Below, in pieces: positions 7,681 through 16,100 of a DNA stretch of 64,000 nt (positions within the stretch are counted from its first letter, which is position 1; each line of letters begins with the position of its first letter). The notes beneath the pieces were generated by a model. The model was not told where the DNA came from. It made no database searches and saw only the letters and a list, made by a program, of their open reading frames with translations. The position numbers and the translations under genes are program-made. Origin of the DNA: Roseivirga sp. E12 (GTDB lineage: Bacteria; Bacteroidota; Bacteroidia; Cytophagales; Cyclobacteriaceae). The stretch spans positions 930,001 to 994,000 of the forward strand of contig NZ_JAGFMD010000001.1 in assembly GCF_017592825.1 (NCBI RefSeq). Reading direction: 5' to 3'.

Positions 7681-7688
7681 TAGCTTTG
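7681..7688 (+). promoter_or_regulatory. Candidate -7 box of ywbE-truC
   Basis: TAGCTTTG matches the Bacteroidota -7 consensus TAnnTTTG. It ends 4 bp before the ywbE ATG, which would give a leaderless or near-leaderless transcript. No good -33 TTTG is seen at the right distance, so this is tentative. Confidence 0.35.
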
Positions 7689-7692
7689 CCAA

Positions 7693-7890
7693 ATGAATGG
7701 TCAACTGAGAGAAAACATCCAAATTGGTAGCGAAGTCAACATTGTGCTCAAGAAAGATCAGCGCAGCGGAACGCTCACTCATGGTTTTGTCAAAGATATT
7801 CTCACAAGTGCTCCCAAGCATACCCATGGTATCAAAGTGCGTTTAGAGGATGGGCAAATCGGTCGTGTCAAAGAAGTGATTGAGCAATAG
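7693..7890 (+). CDS. ywbE: YwbE family protein
   Basis: 65 residues matching the small YwbE family (DUF2196): MNGQLRENIQIGSEVNIVLK followed by KDQRSGTLTHGFVKDILT, HTHGIKVRLEDGQIGRVK. The alternating pattern suggests a small beta-barrel like those of KOW/SH3-type nucleic-acid-associated proteins, but the function of the family is not established. It lies 6 bp upstream of truC, implying co-transcription. Length and both ends agree with the family, so the start at 7693 is well supported. Confidence 0.9.
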   Translation: MNGQLRENIQIGSEVNIVLKKDQRSGTLTHGFVKDILTSAPKHTHGIKVRLEDGQIGRVKEVIEQ

Positions 7891-7896
7891 CGACCG

Positions 7897-8580
7897 ATGT
7901 TAGAGATTCTCTATCAAGACGACTATTTGGTTGCTATAAATAAGCCTCATGGCTTATTGGTGCATCGCTCCCACATTGCCACAAACACCGACACTTTTGC
8001 CGTTCAAGAGCTTAGAAACCAGCTAGACAAGCATGTCTATCCCGCACATAGGTTGGATCGAAAAACTTCAGGCGTTCTTCTATTCGCTTTAGACAAACAA
8101 GTACTTCCCAAACTACAAGTTCAATTTGCTGAGCATAGCATTGAGAAAACGTATTGGGCCATTTTGAGGGGTTATACAGAAGAGACCGGAACTATAGACT
8201 ACGCACTCACCAATGACAAAGGGAAATCACAAGATGCAGTCACTCACTACTCAACCTTACAAAAAACTGAAATAGATGTTCCCTTCGGTAAGCACGACAC
8301 TTCAAGGTATTCGTTGGTGGAGGCGAAACCCACTACGGGAAGAATGCATCAATTGAGGAAGCATTTTGCTCATATTCTGCATCCAATCATCGGAGATCGT
8401 CCACATGGTTGTAACAAACAGAACAAACTCTTTCTGGAAAAGTGGAATATGAACACCATGTTACTCCATGCCAAGTCATTACTCCTAGAGCATCCCGTCA
8501 CAAAACAGCCGCTACTGATTGAAGCAAAGCTTCAAAGCGAGTTCATGAGAATGACGGAAACACTGGGGTTTAAGAACTAG
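7897..8580 (+). CDS. truC: tRNA pseudouridine synthase TruC-like (RluA family)
   Basis: 227 residues, single RluA/TruC catalytic domain without an S4 domain. The start MLEILYQDDYLVAINKPHGL and the catalytic motif HRLDRKTSGVLLFAL (catalytic Asp in HRLDR) follow E. coli TruC, which modifies U65 in tRNA. Further motifs: GRMHQLRKHFAH and HPIIGDRPHG. It acts on tRNA in the cytoplasm. The stop codon TAG shares the palindromic CTAG (8577-8580) with the stop codon of the convergent PPK2 gene. The TruC assignment rather than another RluA member rests on N-terminal similarity and lack of S4. Confidence 0.88.
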   Translation: MLEILYQDDYLVAINKPHGLLVHRSHIATNTDTFAVQELRNQLDKHVYPAHRLDRKTSGVLLFALDKQVLPKLQVQFAEHSIEKTYWAILRGYTEETGTIDYALTNDKGKSQDAVTHYSTLQKTEIDVPFGKHDTSRYSLVEAKPTTGRMHQLRKHFAHILHPIIGDRPHGCNKQNKLFLEKWNMNTMLLHAKSLLLEHPVTKQPLLIEAKLQSEFMRMTETLGFKN

Positions 8581-9368
8581 GCTTCTTCTTGGCTGTAAGG
8601 AATTGCATCTAACATATGCTGAATCACGTTGACTCTTGCCACAGTCTTCCTATTTGCCTTAAGTATTACCCAAGGCGCTTTTTCGGTATTGGTATGTTCG
8701 AACATACGCTCCTTATACTCAGTATAGACATCCCATAACTCTTGAGCTCTGTCATCCACAGGAGACATCTTCCAACGTTTCAGGGGGTTGTTCTTAATGT
8801 CTTCGAATCGCTTCTCTTGTTCTTCCTTTGTAATGGAGAAATAGAACTTGATCAAGATGATGCCATCATTGGTGATCATATCTTCGAAGTTGTTCACCTC
8901 TGCCATAAATCTCTCATACTCCTCCTGAGTACAAAAGCCATTCACAGGCTCTACAACTGCACGGTTATACCAACTCCTATCGAAGAAGACCATTTCTCCA
9001 GGGTTGGGAAGTTTGTTGATGTACCGTTGAAAATACCATTGCCCTCGTTCTTGATCGGTAGGTTTTGGTAGAGCCACTACCTTATAATTCCTTGGATTTA
9101 GGTGGTGAGTTGCTCGCCTAATAGCTCCGCCCTTGCCTGCAGCATCTCGTCCCTCAAAAAGGATACAAACTCTTTGGTTATTCTTAATTACCCATTGCTG
9201 AAGCTTGATCAGTTCCACCTGAAGGTCTTCCAAGGTTTTTTCAGACTTAACAGTTCTAAGAACTTTATCCGGGTTGATGTTATCACCTTGTTGCAACAGC
9301 AACTTAATTCCCAAATTCGAATTAAGAAGCTTCAAGTCTTTTATAGAAAAATTCGGTTGCTCTTCCAT
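8577..9368 (-). CDS. ppk2: Polyphosphate kinase 2 family protein (second of tandem pair)
   Basis: 263 residues, one PPK2 domain. Walker A is GRDAAGKGG (residues 73-81); Walker B/lid motifs are FFDRSWYNRAVVEPV and the conserved PLKRWKMSPVD. PPK2 enzymes move phosphate between polyphosphate and nucleoside mono/diphosphates, making ADP/ATP or GTP; the class cannot be fixed by eye. Its ATG abuts the TAA of the upstream paralogue with no gap, so the two are translated from one mRNA. The pair differ mainly in the N-terminal 60 residues and at the C-terminus, so they may have different nucleotide preferences or form a hetero-oligomer. Confidence 0.92.
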   Translation of the reverse strand: MEEQPNFSIKDLKLLNSNLGIKLLLQQGDNINPDKVLRTVKSEKTLEDLQVELIKLQQWVIKNNQRVCILFEGRDAAGKGGAIRRATHHLNPRNYKVVALPKPTDQERGQWYFQRYINKLPNPGEMVFFDRSWYNRAVVEPVNGFCTQEEYERFMAEVNNFEDMITNDGIILIKFYFSITKEEQEKRFEDIKNNPLKRWKMSPVDDRAQELWDVYTEYKERMFEHTNTEKAPWVILKANRKTVARVNVIQHMLDAIPYSQEEA

Positions 9369-10268
9369 TTAAATCAAGTGATAAATTGAACGGTGAAACC
9401 TCATAACCACATTAGGATCAGGCAAGACATTGGTATTCGCATTGGCCTTACCTTCATATTCAAACTTTGAAAGCACATGTCTTATAGCCTCTAACCGAGC
9501 CTCTTTCTTGGCGTTTGTTTTCAATATGGTCCATGGACTAAAGTTGGTATGCGTTCTAGCAAACATCTGCTCTTTGTAGTAGGTGTAGCTATCCCACATC
9601 TCCTGCCCTTTCTCATCTACAGGGCTAAGCTTCCATTGTTTGAGGGGATTATTTCTTCGATCGCCAAAGCGTTTACTTTGCTCCTCTTTATTGATGGAAA
9701 ACCAGAGCTTGATAACGTGGATTCCATCCTCAAAAAGCATGTGCTCAAACTCAGGTACTTGACGCATGAATTGTTGGTACTGGTCTTCATCACAAAAACC
9801 CATAACTGGCTCAACTACAGCCCTGTTATACCAGCTACGGTCAAAGAAAACGACTTCACCGGCATTCGGCAATTCCTTAATATACCTTCTAAAATACCAC
9901 TGTTTTCTTTCCAAATCTGTCGGCTTATTCAAGGCTACAACTCTCAAAGAACGTGGATTCATATGTTCCACAAAACGCTTGATTGTTCCTCCCTTACCAG
10001 CAGCATCTCTTCCCTCGAAAATAACCGCAACCCGTTGACCTGTATCCGCCACCCAACGCTGCCATTTAACTAATTCAATCTGAAGCTGTTCTAATTGATG
10101 TTCGTAATCAAGATTACTGAGCGCCTTGTTGAAACTGCGACCTTTTGCCTTTAGAATACGCTCGAGGTCCTCTCTGTTATTGATTTTTGCCAGATCTTCG
10201 TTTGTGATCTTTTTATCAACATTGAATTGATCTCTTACGGAATCATCGGTAATAAGGAATTCACTCAT
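9369..10268 (-). CDS. ppk2: Polyphosphate kinase 2 family protein (first of tandem pair)
   Basis: 299 residues. Walker A GRDAAGKGG at residues 86-94, then MNPRSLRVVALNKPTDLERK, FFDRSWYNRAVVEPVMGF and NPLKQWKLSPVD: all hallmarks of one-domain PPK2. It has a longer N-terminus (about 13 residues) and a C-terminal tail (VVMRFHRSIYHLI) absent from its neighbour. It is the promoter-proximal gene of a two-gene operon. The paralogues are clearly related through most of the domain, consistent with an old tandem duplication. Role: energy and nucleotide homeostasis from polyphosphate in the cytoplasm. Confidence 0.92.
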   Translation of the reverse strand: MSEFLITDDSVRDQFNVDKKITNEDLAKINNREDLERILKAKGRSFNKALSNLDYEHQLEQLQIELVKWQRWVADTGQRVAVIFEGRDAAGKGGTIKRFVEHMNPRSLRVVALNKPTDLERKQWYFRRYIKELPNAGEVVFFDRSWYNRAVVEPVMGFCDEDQYQQFMRQVPEFEHMLFEDGIHVIKLWFSINKEEQSKRFGDRRNNPLKQWKLSPVDEKGQEMWDSYTYYKEQMFARTHTNFSPWTILKTNAKKEARLEAIRHVLSKFEYEGKANANTNVLPDPNVVMRFHRSIYHLI

Positions 10269-10369
10269 TTTTGGCTTCTTTCAGGGGATTCGAAGTTAAT
10301 AAATTCACGGAAGATATGAAGGTTAGATAGACATGATCTATGTCATATTCCCATCAATTGAACAAGATA

Positions 10370-11431
10370 TTATTTGACGTGCGCCCGAAACGTCAGAACA
10401 AGTACTGGTTTTACAGAATCATTAGAGAAAATTGCGAGGGTCTTTCGTTCTAAACCAATCCTATCCGTTGCATTGAATTGCACCCTTAACGATTGTGAGG
10501 TTCCACTTTCTATACGCTCTACATCATTATAGACCAGACAGTCACAGTTAGATTCTATCTTTTCTATGATCAATGCTTGCTCTCCTCGGTTGGCAAGTGA
10601 AACCGTAACTTCCTTCGTTTGCCCCACTTTCACCACTTTAAAATCATGATTTATTAGATTAGTTGACAACCTCGGTCCAACCGCATTGACATTAGTGCGA
10701 GGAATTAGTGTGTATTGCACAGGCAGAACAGTAATCAATTTTCCTTCATTATAAAGCTTTATCTGACGCTTTTGAAAGCCAATAGCACTCTGATCATTTG
10801 TAACAAAGTCTATTCTCATTTTCGTAAATGCATTATGGGTCACTTCAGTTGTGGCAAAACTCACCTTAATGGAGTCTCCGGCAGAAAGACTATTAGCTTT
10901 TATATTGCTTCCTCCAAGGTTATAGACATCGAAAGTTGCGGATAATGTATCTTCCCTTTGACCTGATTTGAGGTTAAAAACTTCCTCCTTGGCTCTAAAC
11001 GGAAAATGTATATTTCTATAGGCCTTGAATACATCCAGCTCACTTTGCAAAACCTTAAAGCTCATTTGAAAGCCGTGTAATACCAGATCATTTTGGTCCA
11101 AGAGGCGCAACTCATATTCCATATCACCAGCACTGGTCGGTAAAGTGATACTAATGGGTATTTCAATCTCCTCGCCAGAACCGATGGGTCTTTCAAAAGG
11201 TTTGAAGCTCAAACTTTCATCACTACTCCATAACTTCACTCTAATGGAGTCATTACTCATGTTGGTCCATGAGAGCGTGCGGTTATAGCGCTTAAATTCA
11301 CCCTCAACTACTCCCAGGTCAACAAATTCAAGGTTTTGAGCATGACTTACATTAAAGAAAAAAAGGAAGAACCCAAAGAATAGAAAATGGATTAACCTGC
11401 TCACTCGCGACCTGAATATCATACTCCTCAT
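10370..11431 (-). CDS. Exported protein with C-terminal DUF1573 domain
   Basis: 353 residues. A hydrophobic signal peptide (IHFLFFGFFLFFFNVSHAQ, ending near residue 32) is followed by Ig-like beta-rich sequence. The last 100 residues (LINHDFKVVKVGQTKEVTVS, NRGEQALIIEKIESNCDC, LKLTF-type end) fit DUF1573, an ASH/Ig-like domain common in Bacteroidota, with the usual Cys-x-Cys (CDC). The protein is probably periplasmic or surface exposed; no enzyme motif is visible. ATG at 11431 or the one three codons later could be used. The gene is divergent from trpS with about 75 bp between their likely starts. Confidence 0.8.
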   Translation of the reverse strand: MRSMIFRSRVSRLIHFLFFGFFLFFFNVSHAQNLEFVDLGVVEGEFKRYNRTLSWTNMSNDSIRVKLWSSDESLSFKPFERPIGSGEEIEIPISITLPTSAGDMEYELRLLDQNDLVLHGFQMSFKVLQSELDVFKAYRNIHFPFRAKEEVFNLKSGQREDTLSATFDVYNLGGSNIKANSLSAGDSIKVSFATTEVTHNAFTKMRIDFVTNDQSAIGFQKRQIKLYNEGKLITVLPVQYTLIPRTNVNAVGPRLSTNLINHDFKVVKVGQTKEVTVSLANRGEQALIIEKIESNCDCLVYNDVERIESGTSQSLRVQFNATDRIGLERKTLAIFSNDSVKPVLVLTFRAHVK

Positions 11432-11506
11432 TTGATCAGTAAAATTAAACGTTGATTTGTTGAATTGAGCATGCCATTATTATTTAATTTGCCCAAAATT
11501 TTACCA

Positions 11507-12478
11507 ATGGCAAGAATACTCACCGGTATCCAAAGTTCAGGAAAACCACACCTCGGAAACATCCTTGGTGCTATGAAACCGGCCATCGACTTATCTAACG
11601 ATCCCAAGAACGAATCATTCTTTTTTATAGCGGATCTCCATTCCCTGACAACAATCAAAGACCCACAGACCAGGATTGAGAACACCAATGCTGTGGCTGC
11701 GGCCTGGCTCGCCTGTGGTTTCAATACTGAAAAAAACACCTTTTACAGACAATCAAGAGTGCCTGAGGTCTGTGAATTGAATTGGTATATGAACTGTTTT
11801 ACTCCTTTCCCCATGCTCGCAAATGCGCATAGCTTTAAGGACAAAGCAGACCGTTTGTCTGATGTGAATGCCGGACTATTCACTTACCCCGTGTTAATGG
11901 CATGTGACATACTCTTGTATGATGCCAATATTGTACCCGTAGGAAAAGACCAAAGGCAACATCTTGAAATGACGAGAGACATTGCGAGTGGTATCAATCA
12001 CTCTTATGGAGAAGTATTCGTTCTACCTGAAGCCCAGATAAACGAGGAGGTCATGACAATACCGGGTATTGATGGTCAAAAAATGAGCAAGTCTTATGGC
12101 AATATCATAGATATTTTTCAAGCTGATAAACCACTTAGAAAGAACATCATGAAGATTGTGACAGATAGCACTCCTTTAGAAGACCCAAAAGACCCTGCTA
12201 GTGATATCACCTTCTCATTGTACTCTTTGCTAGCAAACGACAGTCAGATAGAGGAAATGAGGAAGAATTACCTGGGTGGCAACTATGGTTATGGTCACGC
12301 TAAGCAAGCCCTTTACGAGCTCATTCTTGATAAGTTTTCGAAGGAACGGGAGACCTACAACTACTATATGGAAAACCCACAATTATTAGAAGAAGAACTC
12401 ACAAAAGGCGAGAAAAAAGCACGAGTAGTGGCTAGAGAGGTGTTGTCGAGAGTTAAATCGACTTTAGGCTTTGCTTGA
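11507..12478 (+). CDS. trpS: Tryptophanyl-tRNA synthetase
   Basis: 323 residues from the ATG at 11507, which gives the canonical start MARILTGIQSSGKPHLGN; the frame is open a little further upstream (TTG at 11465) but the extra 14 residues are not family-like. Class I signature 1 is PHLGN (residues 14-18) and signature 2 is KMSKS (192-196). DQRQHLEMTRDIA is the Trp-RS motif near the Trp pocket. It charges tRNA-Trp in the cytoplasm. Length is normal. No terminator is seen between it and the lipoprotein gene 83 bp downstream. Confidence 0.96.
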   Translation: MARILTGIQSSGKPHLGNILGAMKPAIDLSNDPKNESFFFIADLHSLTTIKDPQTRIENTNAVAAAWLACGFNTEKNTFYRQSRVPEVCELNWYMNCFTPFPMLANAHSFKDKADRLSDVNAGLFTYPVLMACDILLYDANIVPVGKDQRQHLEMTRDIASGINHSYGEVFVLPEAQINEEVMTIPGIDGQKMSKSYGNIIDIFQADKPLRKNIMKIVTDSTPLEDPKDPASDITFSLYSLLANDSQIEEMRKNYLGGNYGYGHAKQALYELILDKFSKERETYNYYMENPQLLEEELTKGEKKARVVAREVLSRVKSTLGFA

Positions 12479-12561
12479 AACTTTGAACATTGAAATCTTT
12501 TCAGGGTTTAAAGTGCACCAAATGGTTAGAAATATCGTTTCATATTCGTAAACTTAATCCA

Positions 12562-13101
12562 ATGAAAAAGTTCTCCATTTCATTATCTCTGGTTCTGACC
12601 TTGCTGATCACTTTGTCTTGCGACAATGATGATTCCTCTTCCGAATTTACTGGTAATGAGGTTAGACTTGAAATGATTCCTGGAACGGTACAAGGCAATA
12701 CGACTACAGGAACACTCTTAATTCGTGAAAGAAGCAATGGACAGGCACAGATAGAGATTAGCCTGAACAATGTTTTAACCAATGCGGATCACCCGGTCCA
12801 CTTGCACGTAGGCAGCTTAGATGATGATGGAGATGTGGTGTTATTGTTAGAAAGACTCACCGAACAAAATGGCATTGGAAGAAGTGTTACCATCCTCGAT
12901 GCACTGGAAGACAACACGACCCTTAATTATTCCAGTTTCTTGAATTTTAACGGAAGTGTAAAGGTTCATTTCGAAGATTCGGGACCTCTTGAAAACGAAG
13001 TCTTGGGTGCTGTGAATATTGGAATTAATACTTCTGGAAATCAGGCTTACTTGGATGGCCTAAAATCTATTACAATTTGTAATTCCGACTTCGGAAACTA
13101 G
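12562..13101 (+). CDS. Lipoprotein with CHRD-like domain
   Basis: 179 residues from ATG 12562 (MKKFSISLSLVLTLLITLSC), which gives a clean signal peptide with lipidation Cys at residue 20 followed by an acidic DNDDSSS spacer. An upstream frame extension to 12490 would bury the signal peptide and is rejected. The mature part contains HPVHLHVGSLDDDGDVV, reminiscent of the CHRD domain and of Cu/Zn-SOD-like HAVHIH segments, but metal ligands are not complete. Two Cys are absent except CNSD near the C-terminus. Function unknown; likely envelope-anchored. It converges on the large T9SS protein gene with a 3-bp gap. Confidence 0.75.
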   Translation: MKKFSISLSLVLTLLITLSCDNDDSSSEFTGNEVRLEMIPGTVQGNTTTGTLLIRERSNGQAQIEISLNNVLTNADHPVHLHVGSLDDDGDVVLLLERLTEQNGIGRSVTILDALEDNTTLNYSSFLNFNGSVKVHFEDSGPLENEVLGAVNIGINTSGNQAYLDGLKSITICNSDFGN

Positions 13102-13104
13102 ACC

Positions 13105-16100
13105 TCATCTCACAATTACCTTTTTTCTTGTTTGACGACTTCCATCCGTCAACCTGATAACGTATATACCTGGCTTCAAGCCAGATGTACTGACAGACAA
13201 GCCATCCCGAACAAGTCTATGATCAACATTAGCTTCTCTACCAAATTGATCGATTAGTTGCAATTGAAGGTATTCCGTCACATAAACTGATGGCAGCTTA
13301 ATTGTCAAATTTGAATTAACAATCACTGGGTTTGGGTATACATTAATCTCGAAGGGCTGAGTACTTCCATCATAAAAAACCGACCTAATCTCAGAATACT
13401 CAAACTGCCCATTAAAATCCGTTTGTTTTAACCTATAGAATGACCTGCCTCGCAATGGACTTCTATCTGTAGCATTATAGGTGATCAACTCTTCTGAGTT
13501 ACCAGCGCCTGCCAGAGTAAGCACCGGTGAAAAATTAATCCCGTCAATAGATCTCTCAATAGTATAAAAGTCATTATTCTCTTCTGAAGAAGTCACCCAC
13601 TCCAATTCCACAGTAGACTCTGTCAAACGCACATCGAAGCTAAGCAATACGATTGGGAGCCTGTCAGTTGTGTTATCCATAGCATATAGATCTCCGAAAG
13701 CATCTACATTGGTAATTGAAACTGTATTGGTAACCGGATTGACCGTACCTGCAACATGCCAGTCTAAAAATGCTTCTCCCGGAGGCGTTCGATATACGGT
13801 GCCTACCATGCTCGCTTCGGTTCCCGTTACATCAGCATCTACATAAGTATAAGAAGCATTGAAACGTGGGCCAGAGATATCACTAGGGCTGACTGTCCAG
13901 AACCTACTGATAAACGCAACAGCAGCCGTACCATCATCATCACCACCAGCACCAGTATTGTCCGTATCTCTACTTGGGTGGTCAGCATCAGTAATTGAGA
14001 AGTCCAAAAATGGGCTACCTCCAAAAGTGGCTGAACTAATCGTAAATGAGTTTATTGGAGAATAATCATCCGCATCACCCATTGGAAAACTTAATGTCGC
14101 TCCTGCTGAAGAATATAATTGCCTCAAAACTCCAGTTCCTGAATCCTGAATGTAACTGGTTGAGCTTCCTCCAGAAATGGTCGCACCATCTGCAATAATT
14201 AAATTTTGGTTACCCATTGTGAAATCCCCGGCTGTCAGAGTAAGTACTCCATTGATTGTAAACACTGTGTTTGTGGTAACATCCACTCCGTCAGCTTTAT
14301 CAATCGTAAGGTTATGATAAAACCCATCAGTTGTCGGTTCAATTAATTGATTTGCACTTGTGCGATTATAAGTAACAGTATTTGGGCTAGCAGAAGCAGT
14401 AAAATTGGTGATAGAGAAGTTACCCGTTGAACCACCATATAACATCACTCCATTCAATCCATTGATAAAAGTACCCGTACCAGAAGTAGTGGCAAGTCTG
14501 TCTGTAATATTCAGACCACCTGTGTTGGTGTTGGTATAACTAGCTCCATCATTTATAATAAAATCTGACATAGAAGTCATGATCGATGAGCCAGATATAG
14601 TTCCTGTTGCACTAGTCAATGTGTAATTACAACCATTTGTTGTACTACAACCAGTGAAAGTACCATCATTTGCCAAGTTACCATTGATAGTCGGATCGTA
14701 AGGTGAAGTAGCCACCCAAGACCCGCTAGCACCTACTGAAATATTGTTGTAACTGTATGTTCCTCCATTACCATCACTTGTATATGTACCGTTGGTTACT
14801 GTTATAATGCCTGTTGAGGTGATTGTCGGGCTAGCAACATTAATTGTACCTCCTCCAGTAATATCCATATTCACAAAACTGATTATTCCCGAATTGATAT
14901 CGTTTGTACCACCACTGATATCGTAGTCTCCTGCAATTGACAGCGTATTGGCCGCATTGTTTTTATTAAACGATCCGCTTGAAACCGTCAATCCTCCAGT
15001 GGCATTGGACAAGGTAAGTGTCCCTTCAGAAAGTGTTACCGAGCCAGTAGCAACTGACATATCAGTGGCATCAATAGTAGATGGATTTACCGGAGTTGTA
15101 GCCTCATTCATTGTCATGGTACCGCCTGTGATAATAATATCCCCTGTGATATTCAGATCTCCATCATTATGATCGAAAGTGCCATTGGACATTGTCAGAT
15201 CGGCTCCAACATTGATAACGGCCTCGCTATTATTAGGCTGAAATTCTCCAGTTCCTGAAATTGTGATGTCATTAGTAATGGATAGAAGGTGATCACCATT
15301 AATATTGACTACCCCCCCGCTAATGGTCATTCCTCCCGTGGCATTCGAAAGTGTCAGGGTTCCATCTGCAAGGTTTGCTGTACCTGCGGTCATGGTAAGG
15401 TCCGTGGCATCAACCGTACTTGTCTCGCCCCCCATATTCATAAGGCCCGTACCAGAAATCAATATATCTCCGGTCACATTGACATCTCCATTATTGTGAT
15501 CGTACTCTCCTGAACTAATGACTATATCTCCACCCACATTAGTAGTGGCACCGGTCGCATTTGAGGTAAGTTCGCCACCACTAATAGAAATGTTATTAGT
15601 CACCTCCAATGTGGAGGTAGTCGTGACCGATACTATCGATCCTGTGTTAATCGTTAGCCCACCACTGGGATTAGAAAGGGTTAAGGTACCTTCAGGTAGT
15701 GTTACTGTTGTATTAGTAACGGTCATATCTGTGGCATCTACGGTCGAAGGATTTGTCGTTTCATTCAAAGTCATGGTACCACCCGTGAAGGTCATATCTC
15801 GAGAAATATTCACATCACCATTATTGTGATCATAAAGTCCAGCGGACATCAATAAGTCACCGCTAATATTAGCAACAGCAGACACATTGTTTGGAGAATA
15901 TTCAGCAGTCGCATTTGCAATATTCAAATCGTTGGTGACATTGAGGGTTGCTGCATTGTGTATTAAAACCCCAGCTGCATTCAGTGTGATTCCATCAGAG
16001 CCGGCATTGGTGGCATTCACCGTGCCACCGGCCAAAGTCATTGTAGCATTTTCAATTATAATCTGATCTGCGTCCAGAGTAGAGGTCCCAGTATATGTAA

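Larger units (their letters stand above)
7081..7692. other. 612-bp gene-free repeat patch
   Basis: Between the small conserved gene and ywbE there is no intact gene. The stretch holds four hairpin-repeat copies, one gene-tail fragment and, at its end, a promoter-like box just before ywbE. The remainder (7159-7222, 7288-7355, 7611-7680) shows nothing I recognise. Confidence 0.85.

Noticed and set aside
11465-11506. Longer N-terminus of trpS from TTG 11465
   Set aside because: The extra residues are hydrophobic and not found in the family; the canonical MARILTGIQ start is at ATG 11507.
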